Shown here: in pieces, positions 1 through 9,887 of the stretch
How positions within the stretch are numbered: position 1 is the stretch's first letter
Layout of the letters: the number at the start of each line of letters is the position of its first letter
Origin: Nitratireductor aestuarii
Lineage (GTDB): Bacteria; Pseudomonadota; Alphaproteobacteria; Rhizobiales; Rhizobiaceae
Assembly (NCBI RefSeq): GCF_014641695.1
Contig: NZ_BMIF01000001.1
Span: forward strand, 620,001 to 684,000
Length of the DNA stretch: 64,000 bases
Direction: 5' to 3'
Notes under the pieces: model-generated
Told to the model about the DNA's origin: nothing
Databases searched by the model: none
The model's input: only the letters and a program-made list of their open reading frames with translations
Position numbers and translations under genes: made by a program

Positions 1-220
<220 letters not shown>

Positions 221-243
221 TTATATGGAAGCGATTTTAACAC

Positions 244-2586
244 CTAACGCTTTTCAGGCGGCGGAAGTCCGCGTGAGGCGCGGGAAAACGCCCTGTATTC
301 GTGCCACGGTCGCCACGGCTCATCGATCGCCTGCACCAGCCGGGGGCCACTGCCCCGCTCTGAAAGATAAATGGCAGCCGATCCTCTCCGCGCCAGATCT
401 CGCCCCGTCAGCACCACGGCTGTCTGATTGTCTCCGCAAGGATGTTCGACAGTCGCATCCTCCACGACGATAATCGCCGCCTGGGTGCAATACGGCGTCA
501 CCGAGCCTGCCTTCTGCGCCTGCACGATGAGTGCTCCCGTGTCGTGCCGTGCAAGGCAGACACCCTCTTCGCAGATGAAGCGATCGGAAGCTGTTGTGGC
601 ATCCACAGAACCCTTCTGCGGGGTGACCACTGTTTCGGAGGCCAGCGCCCGCTTCCAGTCATCGATAGCAATGCCCGATGGTCGCGGGCGGTTCACCGCC
701 AGTGTGCCGCCCTCCCCACGGATGGCCACCAGACGCGCATCCTCCGTGATCATCACATCCGGGAAGCTACGTTCCATCACCGCGGCAAATCCAAAGGCTG
801 CAAGCGGCAATGCCAGGAGCCGCAGACGCGTCGTCGACCCGACCAGCACGAGCAACGCGGCCGTGAACCACAGCATCCCGCCTAGCGGGAGCAGGCCCAC
901 CGCATCCACGGGCGTCCTCTCGGAAAACCAGGTCGCCACATCCACCATGACGCTTATGCCCCATTGCATGGTTTTCAGGAAGAAGCCTTCGAGCCCAAAA
1001 GGCAGCGCAAGAATGGCCAGCACCGCACAAGGCATGACCACCGCCGAAATCGCAGGCATCGCAACCAGATTGCTTGGCAAGGATAAAGGTGTCGCGCGCT
1101 GGAAATGCCAGATGCCATAGATCGCCGTCGCCGTTCCCGCGATGATTGATGTGAGCGCAAGCCCACCCACGGCCGCCAGCATATAGCGAGCAAGCTTCGC
1201 GGCGACGTGGCTAGAAGGGGGTGTACGGTTCGCTAGTCGGCTGCTGCGCCACTCGGTCCAGGCGGCATAGCCTGCAACCAGCGCCGCCGTGGCCGCAAAA
1301 GACATCTGGAAGCTTGGTCCGATAACCTCGTGCGGCGCGACGATCAGGATGACCGTCGCTGCAATGGCAACGTTGCGCATGGAGATTGCCGCCCGGTCGA
1401 AGAGGGTCGCAACAAGCATGACGGCCAGCATGAAATAGCTCCGCTGCGCAGCCACATCAGCCCCGGAGAGAGACAGATAAAGCGTGCAGAAGAGAAGCGC
1501 GGCCAACGACGCAAACTTCTTGACCGGGAAGCTTGAAGAAAACACCGGAAACAAGGCGCAGCCGAAGCGGATCATCAGCATGACGGTTCCGGCGACGAGC
1601 GCCATGTGCAGACCGGAGATGGAGAGCACATGCGCAAGTCCGGACCGCCGCAGCGCCTCGTTCATCTCTTCCGGAATGCCTGCGCGATAGCCGGTGATGA
1701 GTGCGACGGCGACTTCCCCTTCGGGTCCTGACACGTGCTGCCTGATGCGGTCAGCCAGCGCTTCCCGGATAGACTCCAACGTGCGCATCGGCCGCTCCAA
1801 GATTGTCGGCGGCTGATCATCCGCCACTGGAACAACGTCGGTGAGAAAAAACCCGGTTGCACCCAGCCCGCTGAAATAATTCCCGAAGGCAAAATCATAG
1901 CCGCCGGGACGAACCGGCCCCGATGGCTGCAAAAGGCGCGCAAACCCTTCCACCACATCACCGGATCGCAAATTCTCCGGGATCTTGCGCGCCGTTATCC
2001 GGACTCGCTCCGGCGCATAGCGAAGCGTCGGACGCTCCGTCTTCATCACGTCGAGCGTCAGCCGCACACGCCCGGTAGCCTGATGCTCGATTCGAACGAC
2101 GCGGCCTGTGATGCGCGTCGCAATATCCGACCCAAGCATGGGCGTCGACGCGCGCCAGACCTCCATCTTGGCGGATGTGCTTCCGAGAACGACAGTCAGG
2201 AGTGCAGCAAGAACGAAGAAGAGTAGTGACCGCTGCCGCGCCAGCCAGACCAGAATGCCAAGGCATGCGGCGGTCGAGACTAGCGCAATTGCGCCGGGCT
2301 CTTCCGGCAGCGCATAGTAGAGCACGGCCCCTGCGCCAAGAAATACCGGCAGACAAAGAAAGCCTGCGCCGCGCGCCAGTTCCGTCGCACATTGTTCCTT
2401 GAGCCAGGCGTGTGTCCTGGCGGCCCGTTCTATGGCCCAGGGGCGAAGTTGAACCGATGGGCGGGTAGCAGGCAGGTCGACACCCTGCGAAGCCCGTGGA
2501 ACGAGGACGCTGGCGTGTTCCGATAGTTCGGCCTGCGCGAACTGAGCGCGCTCATCGACGGCCGGACCGGACAGGTTTATGCTCAT
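244..2586 (-). CDS. comEC: ComEC/Rec2-family membrane protein
   Basis: About 780 residues from the ATG whose product begins [10 protein letters not shown]; an upstream in-frame extension to 2706 would run into the gltX start, so the shorter start is preferred. After a hydrophobic N-terminal region (DUF4131-like) comes the competence domain with the diagnostic [15 protein letters not shown] segment and many membrane segments. ComEC proteins form the inner-membrane channel that admits single-stranded DNA during natural transformation. The C-terminal region (roughly the last 150 residues) shows no HxHxDH metallo-beta-lactamase motif, so the nuclease-like domain of classical ComEC appears absent or degenerate. 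The gene diverges from gltX over a spacer of about 126 bp. Competence itself cannot be inferred from this gene alone. Confidence 0.88.
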   Translation of the reverse strand: MSINLSGPAVDERAQFAQAELSEHASVLVPRASQGVDLPATRPSVQLRPWAIERAARTHAWLKEQCATELARGAGFLCLPVFLGAGAVLYYALPEEPGAIALVSTAACLGILVWLARQRSLLFFVLAALLTVVLGSTSAKMEVWRASTPMLGSDIATRITGRVVRIEHQATGRVRLTLDVMKTERPTLRYAPERVRITARKIPENLRSGDVVEGFARLLQPSGPVRPGGYDFAFGNYFSGLGATGFFLTDVVPVADDQPPTILERPMRTLESIREALADRIRQHVSGPEGEVAVALITGYRAGIPEEMNEALRRSGLAHVLSISGLHMALVAGTVMLMIRFGCALFPVFSSSFPVKKFASLAALLFCTLYLSLSGADVAAQRSYFMLAVMLVATLFDRAAISMRNVAIAATVILIVAPHEVIGPSFQMSFAATAALVAGYAAWTEWRSSRLANRTPPSSHVAAKLARYMLAAVGGLALTSIIAGTATAIYGIWHFQRATPLSLPSNLVAMPAISAVVMPCAVLAILALPFGLEGFFLKTMQWGISVMVDVATWFSERTPVDAVGLLPLGGMLWFTAALLVLVGSTTRLRLLALPLAAFGFAAVMERSFPDVMITEDARLVAIRGEGGTLAVNRPRPSGIAIDDWKRALASETVVTPQKGSVDATTASDRFICEEGVCLARHDTGALIVQAQKAGSVTPYCTQAAIIVVEDATVEHPCGDNQTAVVLTGRDLARRGSAAIYLSERGSGPRLVQAIDEPWRPWHEYRAFSRASRGLPPPEKR

Positions 2587-2712
2587 GTTCGGTCCCCCCA
2601 AGGCCCGACAGGCTTGCACCCTCTGATACCTATGGTACATGACGGGCCAACAATTTCTACCCTCGCGCCTCGCCATCGCGGCCGCGCGAAATTGCGAAAG
2701 CAGCAAGAAGTC

Positions 2713-4131
2713 ATGTCAAAGACCGTCATTACGCGATTTGCCCCCTCGCCCACCGGCTTCCTTCACATCGGAGGCGCGAGAACCGCGCTGTTCAACTGGC
2801 TCTATGCCAACCATACGGGCGGCAAGATGCTGCTGCGCATCGAAGACACCGACCGCCAGCGCTCCACGCCGGAAGCAACCGCCGCGATCATTGAGGGTCT
2901 GCAGTGGCTGGGCCTCACCTGGGAAGGCGAGCCGATTTCGCAGTTCGAGCGCGCTGGCCGTCACCGTGAGGTGGCCGAGGAGCTGGTGCGTCTGGGCAAG
3001 GCCTACTATTGCTATGCGTCACCTGAAGAGCTGGACCAGATGCGTGAGGAGGCCCGCGCCGCCGGCAAGCCGCCGCGCTACGACGGTCGCTGGCGTGACC
3101 GCGATCCGTCCGAGGCCCCTGAGGGTGTGAAGCCCGTCATCCGCATCAAGGCGCCGCTTGATGGCGACACGCTGGTGCGCGACCAGGTGCAGGGCGACAT
3201 CCGCTTCCCCAACAAGGATCTGGACGATTTCATCATCCTGCGTTCCGATGGCACGCCCACCTACATGCACGCCGTTGTGGTCGATGATCACGACATGGGC
3301 GTCACGCATGTGATCCGCGGTGACGACCATCTCACCAATGCTGCCCGCCAGTCAGTGATCTACGAAGCCATGGGCTGGGATGTGCCGATCTGGGCGCACG
3401 TGCCGCTGATCCATGGTGCGGATGGCGCGAAGCTGTCGAAGCGTCACGGCGCGCTTGGCGTCGACGCCTACCGCGCGATGGGCTACCTGCCTTCCGCCCT
3501 CCTCAACTACCTGGTCCGCCTCGGCTGGAGCCATGGCGACGACGAGGTCATGTCCATCGAGCAGATGATCGAGTGGTTCGAGGTGACCGACATCAACAAG
3601 GGTGCAGCCCGTTTCGATTTCCAGAAGCTGGAAGCGCTGAACGGCGTCCACATGCGCCAGATGGATGATCGCGAGCTGACGAAGATCTTCCTCGACACGC
3701 TTCCCTACCTGGAAGGCGGCAACGCGTTCCTCGCAAAGCTCGACGACACGCGCCGCGAGCAGCTTGTTGCTGCCATGCCGGGGCTGAAGGAGCGTGCAAA
3801 GACGCTGGTCGAGCTGCTGGACAGCTCTCAGTTCCTGTTTGCTGATCGCCCGCTTGTCCTCGACGAAAAGGCAGCAGCACTCCTCAATGATGAAGCCCGT
3901 GAAATCCTGTCCGAGCTGGTTGCTGATTTCGAGGCGCTCACCGAATGGACTGCGAAATCGACCGACGCCGTGGTACGCGCCTATGCGGAAAAATCAGGCC
4001 GTAAGCTGGGCAAGGTGGCACAGCCGCTGCGCGCAGCACTCTGTGGCCGCACGACGTCCCCGGGCATCTTCGACGTGCTTGCCGTGCTGGGACGAGACGA
4101 AAGTCTCGGCCGCATCCGCGACCAGCTCTAG
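2713..4131 (+). CDS. gltX: Glutamyl-tRNA synthetase
   Basis: 472 residues from the ATG giving [15 protein letters not shown]; an earlier in-frame ATG at 2614 would add a non-conserved tail overlapping the comEC promoter region. It charges tRNA-Glu (and, in bacteria lacking GlnRS, tRNA-Gln) in the cytosol. Class I signatures are present: HIGG near residue 18 (HIGH motif) and AKLSKRHG near residue 239 (KMSKS motif). An AAGCAGCAAGAAG purine tract precedes the start. gltA follows after 159 bp on the same strand, an arrangement common in Rhizobiales. Length is typical of the family. Confidence 0.96.
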   Translation: MSKTVITRFAPSPTGFLHIGGARTALFNWLYANHTGGKMLLRIEDTDRQRSTPEATAAIIEGLQWLGLTWEGEPISQFERAGRHREVAEELVRLGKAYYCYASPEELDQMREEARAAGKPPRYDGRWRDRDPSEAPEGVKPVIRIKAPLDGDTLVRDQVQGDIRFPNKDLDDFIILRSDGTPTYMHAVVVDDHDMGVTHVIRGDDHLTNAARQSVIYEAMGWDVPIWAHVPLIHGADGAKLSKRHGALGVDAYRAMGYLPSALLNYLVRLGWSHGDDEVMSIEQMIEWFEVTDINKGAARFDFQKLEALNGVHMRQMDDRELTKIFLDTLPYLEGGNAFLAKLDDTRREQLVAAMPGLKERAKTLVELLDSSQFLFADRPLVLDEKAAALLNDEAREILSELVADFEALTEWTAKSTDAVVRAYAEKSGRKLGKVAQPLRAALCGRTTSPGIFDVLAVLGRDESLGRIRDQL

Positions 4132-4153
4132 GGATGTCAAATATGGATATATT

Positions 4154-4203
4154 GCATCGCATTATTTGCGATGCACTCCTTGGCAACATCCTTGCAATGC
4201 GAT
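4154..4203. repeat. Inverted repeat plus extra half-site upstream of gltA
   Basis: GCATCGCA (4154-4161) and TGCGATGC (4167-4174) form a perfect 8-bp inverted repeat around a 5-nt AT spacer. A related half-site, AATGCGAT, recurs at 4196-4203. No T-run follows, so it does not look like a gltX terminator. Its position 90-140 bp before gltA suggests an operator, but no regulator is identified. Confidence 0.5.
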
Positions 4204-4290
4204 AGCTAAAGCTCGCCGGTCGACCGTTTTAAGTGCCGCGCCGGGAGGTCCATTTCGTTCACGTTCAGCCAATAATTAAGAGGTGACACC

Positions 4291-5580
4291 ATGTCCGATC
4301 AGAATGCCAAATTAGAGCTTGGCGGGAAAATCAGCGAGTTCCCGACTCGAAAAGGCACTATCGGCCCGGACGTGGTCGACATCTCCTCGCTCTATGCAAA
4401 GACCGGAGCATTCACCTACGATCCAGGCTTCACTTCGACCGCAAGCTGCGAATCGAAGATTACCTACATCGACGGTGACGAAGGCGTTCTGCTCTATCGC
4501 GGTTATCCGATCGAGCAGCTGGCCGAGCAGGGCGATTTCCTCGAGACCTGCTACCTGCTTCTCTACGGCGAACTGCCGACCAAGGCACAGAAGGAAGACT
4601 TCGACTACCGCGTGACGCATCACACGATGCTGCATGAGCAGATGTTGAAGTTCTTCACCGGCTTCCGCCGCGACGCGCACCCGATGGCTGTCATGTGCGG
4701 TATCGTCGGCGCCCTGTCGGCCTTCTACCACGACTCGACGGACATCTCCGATCCACATCAGCGCATGGTCGCTTCGATCCGCATGATCGCCAAGATGCCG
4801 ACGATTGCTGCGCTTGCTTACAAGTACCATGTCGGCCAGCCCTTCATGTACCCGAAGAACCAGCTCGACTACTCGTCGAACTTCCTGCACATGTGCTTCT
4901 CGGTGCCGTGCGAGGAATACAAGGTGAACCCGATCCTCGCCCGCGCGATGGACCGCATCTTCATTCTTCACGCCGACCACGAGCAGAACGCTTCGACCTC
5001 GACCGTTCGTCTCGCCGGTTCGTCGGGTGCTAACCCGTTCGCATGTATCGCGGCCGGCATCGCCTGCCTCTGGGGCCCTGCTCACGGCGGTGCGAACGAA
5101 GCAGCGCTCAACATGCTGGCCGAGATCGGTTCGGTGGACCGCATTCCCGAGTTCGTTGCACGCGCCAAGGACAAGAACGATCCGTTCCGTCTCATGGGCT
5201 TCGGCCACCGCGTCTACAAGAACTACGATCCGCGCGCCAAGATCATGCAGAAGACCTGCCATGAGGTTCTGAACGAGCTCGGTATTAAGGACGATCCACT
5301 GCTCGAGGTTGCTCTGGAGCTGGAGCGCATCGCGCTGACCGATCCGTACTTCATCGAGAAGAAGCTCTACCCGAACATCGACTTCTACTCGGGCATCACG
5401 CTGAAGGCGCTGGGCTTCCCGACCACGATGTTCACGGTTCTCTTCGCCTTGGCCCGTACCGTAGGCTGGATCGCCCAGTGGAGCGAGATGATCGAGGATC
5501 CGGCACAGAAGATCGGCCGTCCGCGCCAGCTCTACACCGGTGCTCCGCAGCGCGACTACGTACCGCTCGCCAAGCGCTAA
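4291..5580 (+). CDS. gltA: Citrate synthase (type II)
   Basis: 429 residues; condenses oxaloacetate and acetyl-CoA to citrate, entering the TCA cycle. Catalytic residues lie at the expected places: His in GPAHGGANE (about 266), His in [14 protein letters not shown] (about 306) and Asp in PNIDFYSG (about 363), matching the positions known in the E. coli enzyme. The N-terminal beta-rich domain found in hexameric Gram-negative citrate synthases is present. AAGAGGTGACACC provides the ribosome-binding site. A strong intrinsic terminator follows the stop codon. The upstream inverted repeat at 4154-4203 may regulate it. Confidence 0.97.
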   Translation: MSDQNAKLELGGKISEFPTRKGTIGPDVVDISSLYAKTGAFTYDPGFTSTASCESKITYIDGDEGVLLYRGYPIEQLAEQGDFLETCYLLLYGELPTKAQKEDFDYRVTHHTMLHEQMLKFFTGFRRDAHPMAVMCGIVGALSAFYHDSTDISDPHQRMVASIRMIAKMPTIAALAYKYHVGQPFMYPKNQLDYSSNFLHMCFSVPCEEYKVNPILARAMDRIFILHADHEQNASTSTVRLAGSSGANPFACIAAGIACLWGPAHGGANEAALNMLAEIGSVDRIPEFVARAKDKNDPFRLMGFGHRVYKNYDPRAKIMQKTCHEVLNELGIKDDPLLEVALELERIALTDPYFIEKKLYPNIDFYSGITLKALGFPTTMFTVLFALARTVGWIAQWSEMIEDPAQKIGRPRQLYTGAPQRDYVPLAKR

Positions 5581-5601
5581 GCGCTCGATAAAAGTTTCAG
5601 G

Positions 5602-5636
5602 AAGGCCGGGTGTTTCGCCCGGCCTTTTTTGTTTTG
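5602..5636 (+). terminator. Intrinsic terminator of gltA
   Basis: GGCCGGG and CCCGGCC pair around a short loop and are followed by TTTTTTGTTTT on the plus strand, starting about 20 bp after the gltA stop codon. Confidence 0.9.
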
Positions 5637-5718
5637 CCACGGCGGCCCCTGCCATCATCCGTTCTATTAGCTTGATCAGGGCTTCCAAAAGGACGATTCT
5701 GCGCCTCAGGAGCCGTCG

Positions 5719-6078
5719 GTGGGGCCTGGGCGCATGATCAAGCTTATCTATAGCAAATTCCGTTATTCCGTTGACGGTATTCATGAAACCTGGCTCACCG
5801 AGCCAAGTTTCCGGCAATGGCTCGCCCTCGTCCTCCTGTCCGACATCTGTGCGCTGCTTTTCCTGACGGACGGCCTGCGCATCATGATCATCATTGGCAG
5901 CGGCTTCCTGCTACTCGCCTCGGAGCTCATCAACACAGCGGTGGAAGCGGCCGTAGATCTGGTGACGAAGGAAGAGCATGTGCTGGCCAAGAAGGCGAAG
6001 GACGCCGCCAGCGCCACCACTCTCCTTACATTTCTGACGCTTGTGAGCAGCTGGCTGCTTGTACTGTTCTACCAGTGA
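5719..6078 (+). CDS. dgkA: Diacylglycerol kinase, integral membrane DgkA type
   Basis: 119 residues from a GTG preceded by AGGAG six bases upstream; an internal ATG at 5734 is the alternative start. DgkA phosphorylates diacylglycerol to phosphatidic acid in the inner membrane, recycling lipid released when phospholipid head groups are used elsewhere. Three membrane segments are visible. The ELINTAVEAAVDL motif places Glu69, Asn72 and Glu76 at the catalytic positions known for the E. coli enzyme. Its neighbours are a broken phosphoethanolamine-transferase-like gene, whose reaction would release diacylglycerol, and pssA, which makes the phosphatidylethanolamine precursor, so the three form a plausible lipid-remodelling module. 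Confidence 0.93.
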   Translation: MGPGRMIKLIYSKFRYSVDGIHETWLTEPSFRQWLALVLLSDICALLFLTDGLRIMIIIGSGFLLLASELINTAVEAAVDLVTKEEHVLAKKAKDAASATTLLTFLTLVSSWLLVLFYQ

Positions 6079-6247
6079 CCTGACCCATGCCCTCATCAGG
6101 GCGTTTGGCCGGACCGGGTAGCCATTCGGCTGATCCCCTCTTCTCCAAGTCACCTTTCGGACAAGTGTACGGTCGGAAAATTCGCATTCATCTTTGCGGC
6201 GGCCAAGCTTTAAGCCGCGGGGGACGGCTCGGTTTGGATCAAGCTGG

Positions 6248-7552
6248 ATGGGGCCGCTAATGAAGAGAGGAATTCTTCTGACCCTGAAGTGTGGGCTGCT
6301 CCTACTCCTAGTTCTCATAACAAACCAGGGTTTTGGGGACAGGCTGCGAGTTCTTGTCAGCGATCAGCGCCTGCTGTCTCTGGCGATTTTCATCTTCATC
6401 TGGATGATTTCCGTCGCGACCCTGCTCGTGATCGCTTTCCTGCCGGGCATCGCCGTCCGGGCGCTTTGGGCCATACCCCTGGGCATCGCAAGCGCAGCCG
6501 GATACGGGTACTATATCGTTCAGGGCGCAGAGTTCACCATCTTCGATGTCCTCAATTTCTGGGTGTCATCGGATGATGCCGGGAATGCCTATAACTACTT
6601 TTCCGACGCAATCCGATCGGCGGCGTTCATATTCGTTCTGTTCGTGGTTGCCATCGTCATGCCGCCCTCGTCACGAACGTTGCGACACACGCTCAAGGCA
6701 CGTTACTGGTCACCTCTGCTTCCTGTCCTGCCCGTTCTGCTGATCGCCGGTGTTGTCGTCATGAGGGACGGCAAGGGCTCCCAGGCTCTTCCAATGCAGT
6801 TTTCTCCGATTTCGCTCTCGGCTGTGGCGGCCTACAAGATCAAGGCAGGCACCTTCAAGGAGCGCCAACGAGTTTCCATGACAGCCGGCACGCCGCTTTC
6901 ACGTGCAATTGTTCTTGTTGTCGACGAAAGCATTCGCGCAGACTTCATCTCGCTCGAAGAAGGCAATCCGGTTTCTCCAGAATTGGCGTCGCTGCGCGAC
7001 CATTGGGTGAATTTCGGTCCGGCAGTCTCGGCCGGAAACTGTTCCTACCTGTCGAACGCGCTGCTGCGCTTCATGGCAGACCGACGATACCTGGTGGAGA
7101 CGGTTCATACGAGCCCAACCATCTGGGATTACGCCAGGGAAGCAGGCTACCGTACCCTATTCATCGACGCCCAACCGACGTTTCAAGACGTGTACGGGAA
7201 ACTGCAGAACCTGATAACGCCCGCGCGAGGCGCTGCTGGTTGACGACTTCCATGAGCTCGGCCGTGCTATCAGCCCGCACGAGCTTGATGACGAACTCGT
7301 CAGAATTGTTCTCGAGGAGCTGGCGCGAGGAGACCGTGTCCTCATCTATGCCAACAAAAATGGCGGGCACTTTCCCTATGCGCTGGGTTCGCCCGAGGGC
7401 GTGGAGCCCAGTGGAAGCCTCTCCGTTACCGACCGTTTCATGACCGAGGTCTTCAACTACGCCAAGGCGCACAGGCGCGGTTCACCACACCTGAAGACTT
7501 CGGCGAGGTGTGCGGCGACATCCGCACATGCAAGGAATCCATCATGCACTGA
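6248..7552 (+). pseudogene. Frameshifted EptA/sulfatase-type phosphoethanolamine transferase remnant
   Basis: The first frame (ATG at 6248, or 6260) encodes a protein with four to five N-terminal membrane segments, then the alkaline-phosphatase-fold start RAIVLVVDESIRADF and GNCSYLSNALLRF, and stops at 7241. The family continues in another frame from about 7227 (LLVDDFHELG ... VLIYANKNGGHFPY), one extra base having shifted the reading. A third piece, FTTPEDFGEVCGDIRTC, runs in the original frame from 7481 to the stop at 7550. The C-terminal metal-binding DHG-type region expected in EptA-like enzymes is missing, so an internal deletion is likely too. Live members add phosphoethanolamine to lipid A or glycans at the periplasmic face. 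A sequencing error could explain one shift but not the missing catalytic segment. Confidence 0.75.
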
Positions 7553-7566
7553 ACAAGGGGGGCACC

Positions 7567-8331
7567 ATGAGGTACATAGATTTTGCGAGCGAACGGAAAC
7601 ATCCTCCCCGTCTCGCCTGGATGACACCGAATGTCGTGACGGGTTTGGCGCTATGCGCCGGCCTTCTTTCCATCCGCTTTTCGATCGAAGGCCATTTCGA
7701 TTATGCGCTGGTGGCGATTATCGCCTCCGCCATTCTCGACGGCCTTGATGGACGGCTGGCGCGGATGCTCGGGACGACGTCACTCTTTGGCGAGGAATTC
7801 GACAGCCTGGCCGACTTTCTCAGCTTCGGTTTGGCGCCGATCGTCCTGCTGTTCTTCTGGGCTGGCGAAGCGATGACGGCAGCCGTCAGTTTTTGCCTGA
7901 TGGCATTCGCCGTCGCCTCGGCCTGCCGCCTCGCCCGTTTCAACGCCGATGCCGGGACTGTAAAGGAGGAATGGCAGAAAGCCTATTTCACCGGCATGCC
8001 CACGCCGAGTGCGGCTGTGACGGTCCTCTTGCCGGTTTCCCTGTTCGAGCCGACCTCGGAGACGATGCAATGGTTGGGGCTCTACACCCTGCTGATCGCG
8101 TTCCTGATGGTTTCGACCATCCCCACCTTTTCCGGCAAGCGGTGGCACATAAGCAAGTCGCCGTCGATGGCTGGGTTGATAGCGGTGGCAGTGGGACTGC
8201 TGGGGGTGGTGGCGACCTATCCGCGTGCGTCGCTGGTGATCTTCACTGTGGTATATCTGTCCTCCATCCCGCTCAGCTGGATGAGTTGCAGGCATGAACG
8301 GATGGTCCAGCAGCCAGCGTCCAAGGGATAG
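7567..8331 (+). CDS. pssA: CDP-diacylglycerol-serine O-phosphatidyltransferase (PssA type)
   Basis: 254 residues from the ATG giving MRYIDFASERK, preceded by AAGGGGG; an upstream in-frame ATG at 7510 lies inside the pseudogene tail. The CDP-alcohol phosphatidyltransferase signature is seen as DGLDGRLAR followed by FGEEFDSLAD, with the DGxxAR...G...DxxxD pattern intact. The LARFNADAG and YFTGMPTPSAA stretches fit rhizobial PssA. It condenses CDP-diacylglycerol with serine to phosphatidylserine, the precursor of phosphatidylethanolamine, in the inner membrane. About eight hydrophobic segments are present. It ends 13 bp before the convergent LysE-family gene. Phosphatidylcholine synthase is a less likely alternative. 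Confidence 0.85.
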   Translation: MRYIDFASERKHPPRLAWMTPNVVTGLALCAGLLSIRFSIEGHFDYALVAIIASAILDGLDGRLARMLGTTSLFGEEFDSLADFLSFGLAPIVLLFFWAGEAMTAAVSFCLMAFAVASACRLARFNADAGTVKEEWQKAYFTGMPTPSAAVTVLLPVSLFEPTSETMQWLGLYTLLIAFLMVSTIPTFSGKRWHISKSPSMAGLIAVAVGLLGVVATYPRASLVIFTVVYLSSIPLSWMSCRHERMVQQPASKG

Positions 8332-8343
8332 AGGTGGCTGGCG

Positions 8344-8976
8344 TCAGATGGCGGCCTTCTTCCAGCTGAGCGCGAGCAGGCCGGCACCGATCATCATCGA
8401 TCCCCCTGCCCGGTTGATAACCTGCTGCACGGCAGGCTTGCCGATCTTCGAGCGAACAGCTGAAGCCAACAGCGCATAGAGCGTGGCATTGATCGTGCCG
8501 ATCACCAGGAACGTCACTTCGAAGACGACCATCTGGAATACCACCGGCTGTGTGGCATCGAGGAACTGCGGCAGGAAGGCCACGAAGAAGACGATGGTCT
8601 TCGGGTTGAGCGACGTCACTGCGTACGTATGCAGGAAGATGCGGAACGGCTTTTCCGGGGACGCATCACCAATCTCTGCTGATCCAGTGCGAGTAGGAGC
8701 TCGCCAAAGCTTGATGCCGAGATAGATGAGATAAGCCGCACCTGCCCACTTGAGCAGGGTGAAGAGCGTAGCCGAAGCGGCAAGCAAGGCACCGAGCCCC
8801 AGCATGGACGCGGTCATGGCGGTGAAGTCGCCAAGGGTGACGCCAGCGATCGTGGCGCCCGCCATCTTCCGCCCATGTCCGAGCGCGTAGGAGACGACGA
8901 GGAGGATCGTCGGACCGGGGATTGCCACCACGACGGCTGAAGCCGCTGCAAATGCGAGCCACTGTTCAAACGACAT
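8344..8976 (-). CDS. LysE/RhtB-family amino-acid exporter
   Basis: 210 residues with six hydrophobic segments. The N-terminal PGPTILLVVSYALGHG stretch and the GAAYLIYLGIKLWR segment are typical of RhtB/LysE translocators, which export amino acids such as homoserine, threonine or lysine across the inner membrane. Substrate cannot be told from sequence. Start at the ATG giving MSFEQWLAFAAAS. The gene is convergent with pssA and separated from the next minus-strand gene (ATP12 chaperone) by 90 bp, so it is probably its own transcription unit. Confidence 0.88.
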   Translation of the reverse strand: MSFEQWLAFAAASAVVVAIPGPTILLVVSYALGHGRKMAGATIAGVTLGDFTAMTASMLGLGALLAASATLFTLLKWAGAAYLIYLGIKLWRAPTRTGSAEIGDASPEKPFRIFLHTYAVTSLNPKTIVFFVAFLPQFLDATQPVVFQMVVFEVTFLVIGTINATLYALLASAVRSKIGKPAVQQVINRAGGSMMIGAGLLALSWKKAAI

Positions 8977-9066
8977 GCGATGATCCCCGGTAGAGCTAGA
9001 GGGTACACCCGAGACGACTTTAACGTTCTACTGTAGGTTCAACGACCAACCGTAAGCGATTAATAC

Positions 9067-9843
9067 TTATAGAACCTTGAGTAACTCAACTGCTGCCAGC
9101 ATATCGCGTTTGCGCGCAGCCATGCGTGCCGCAGCTTCAGAGTCTTCGCCCCACTGACTGATGTTCCAGTTCTCGTCCACATGGGCAGCGTTCCACCCTG
9201 CCTCAGCTTCGAGGAAGCCGGACTCGACTCCAAGCGCCAGCAGGGCCGAGCCCATCAGTGTCGTCATCACATGGAGCGCGGAAAGGCGGAAGGTTTCACG
9301 ACGCTGCACGAGATAGGAACCGAGAGCCGCCAAAGTCTCCTTCGGCTGCTGGACGTGCATGACCCCTTCGGCGAGCATGAAACGCGCGCCGATGGTCGTT
9401 TCCATCCATTCGAGGACCGGGTCCCACGCGTCGCGCTGATTCTGCACCAGGCGCTCAGGGGAATCTGCTCGATAGAAGATCAGGTCGGATGACGCGTAGC
9501 GCAGCACATCTTCCAGAACGACCTGCGGATCGGTGGCCACGCCATCAATCGCCGTGTTCACGAGACGCGTGACAGGCATCGACATCGGATCGATGTGTTC
9601 GCCTTGGGCCGCATATTCACCGGCAACCAGCTGGGCAGCGCCCTCGGTTGGAACGACGAGTTCGGCGCCGCCCGGCGTACGCACGGCACGCTCGTCCAGC
9701 TTCACCTTGTACGCGCCCTCTTCTCCGACGACGAAAACGTCCTTGTAGAAGCGCTTCGGCAGCGGCCGGCGCATCTTTTCCTGCGCCTGGCGGATGGGAT
9801 CGGGCTTCTGGCCCTGTTCAAGATCGTTCAGAAGGTCACGCAT
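9067..9843 (-). CDS. ATP12-family F1-ATPase assembly chaperone
   Basis: 258 residues. KRFYKDVFV, LDERAVRTPGGAELVVPT and PMSMPVTRLVNTAID match the ATP12 family, the chaperone that in mitochondria holds the F1 alpha subunit before assembly of the hexamer; alphaproteobacteria carry the ancestral form. Cytosolic, no signal peptide. It follows the pseudouridine synthase gene on the same strand with 44 bp between. In many relatives a HAD-family hydrolase sits between the two; none is present here. Confidence 0.9.
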   Translation of the reverse strand: MRDLLNDLEQGQKPDPIRQAQEKMRRPLPKRFYKDVFVVGEEGAYKVKLDERAVRTPGGAELVVPTEGAAQLVAGEYAAQGEHIDPMSMPVTRLVNTAIDGVATDPQVVLEDVLRYASSDLIFYRADSPERLVQNQRDAWDPVLEWMETTIGARFMLAEGVMHVQQPKETLAALGSYLVQRRETFRLSALHVMTTLMGSALLALGVESGFLEAEAGWNAAHVDENWNISQWGEDSEAAARMAARKRDMLAAVELLKVL

Positions 9844-9887
9844 GATGCTTCATATAGGCGGCAGGTGATGGACCTGCCACCTTCCCG

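Noticed and set aside
7200-7260. Programmed ribosomal frameshift joining the two parts of the EptA-like gene
   Set aside because: There is no slippery heptamer or downstream pseudoknot, and the catalytic C-terminal region is missing in any case, so decay is the simpler reading.
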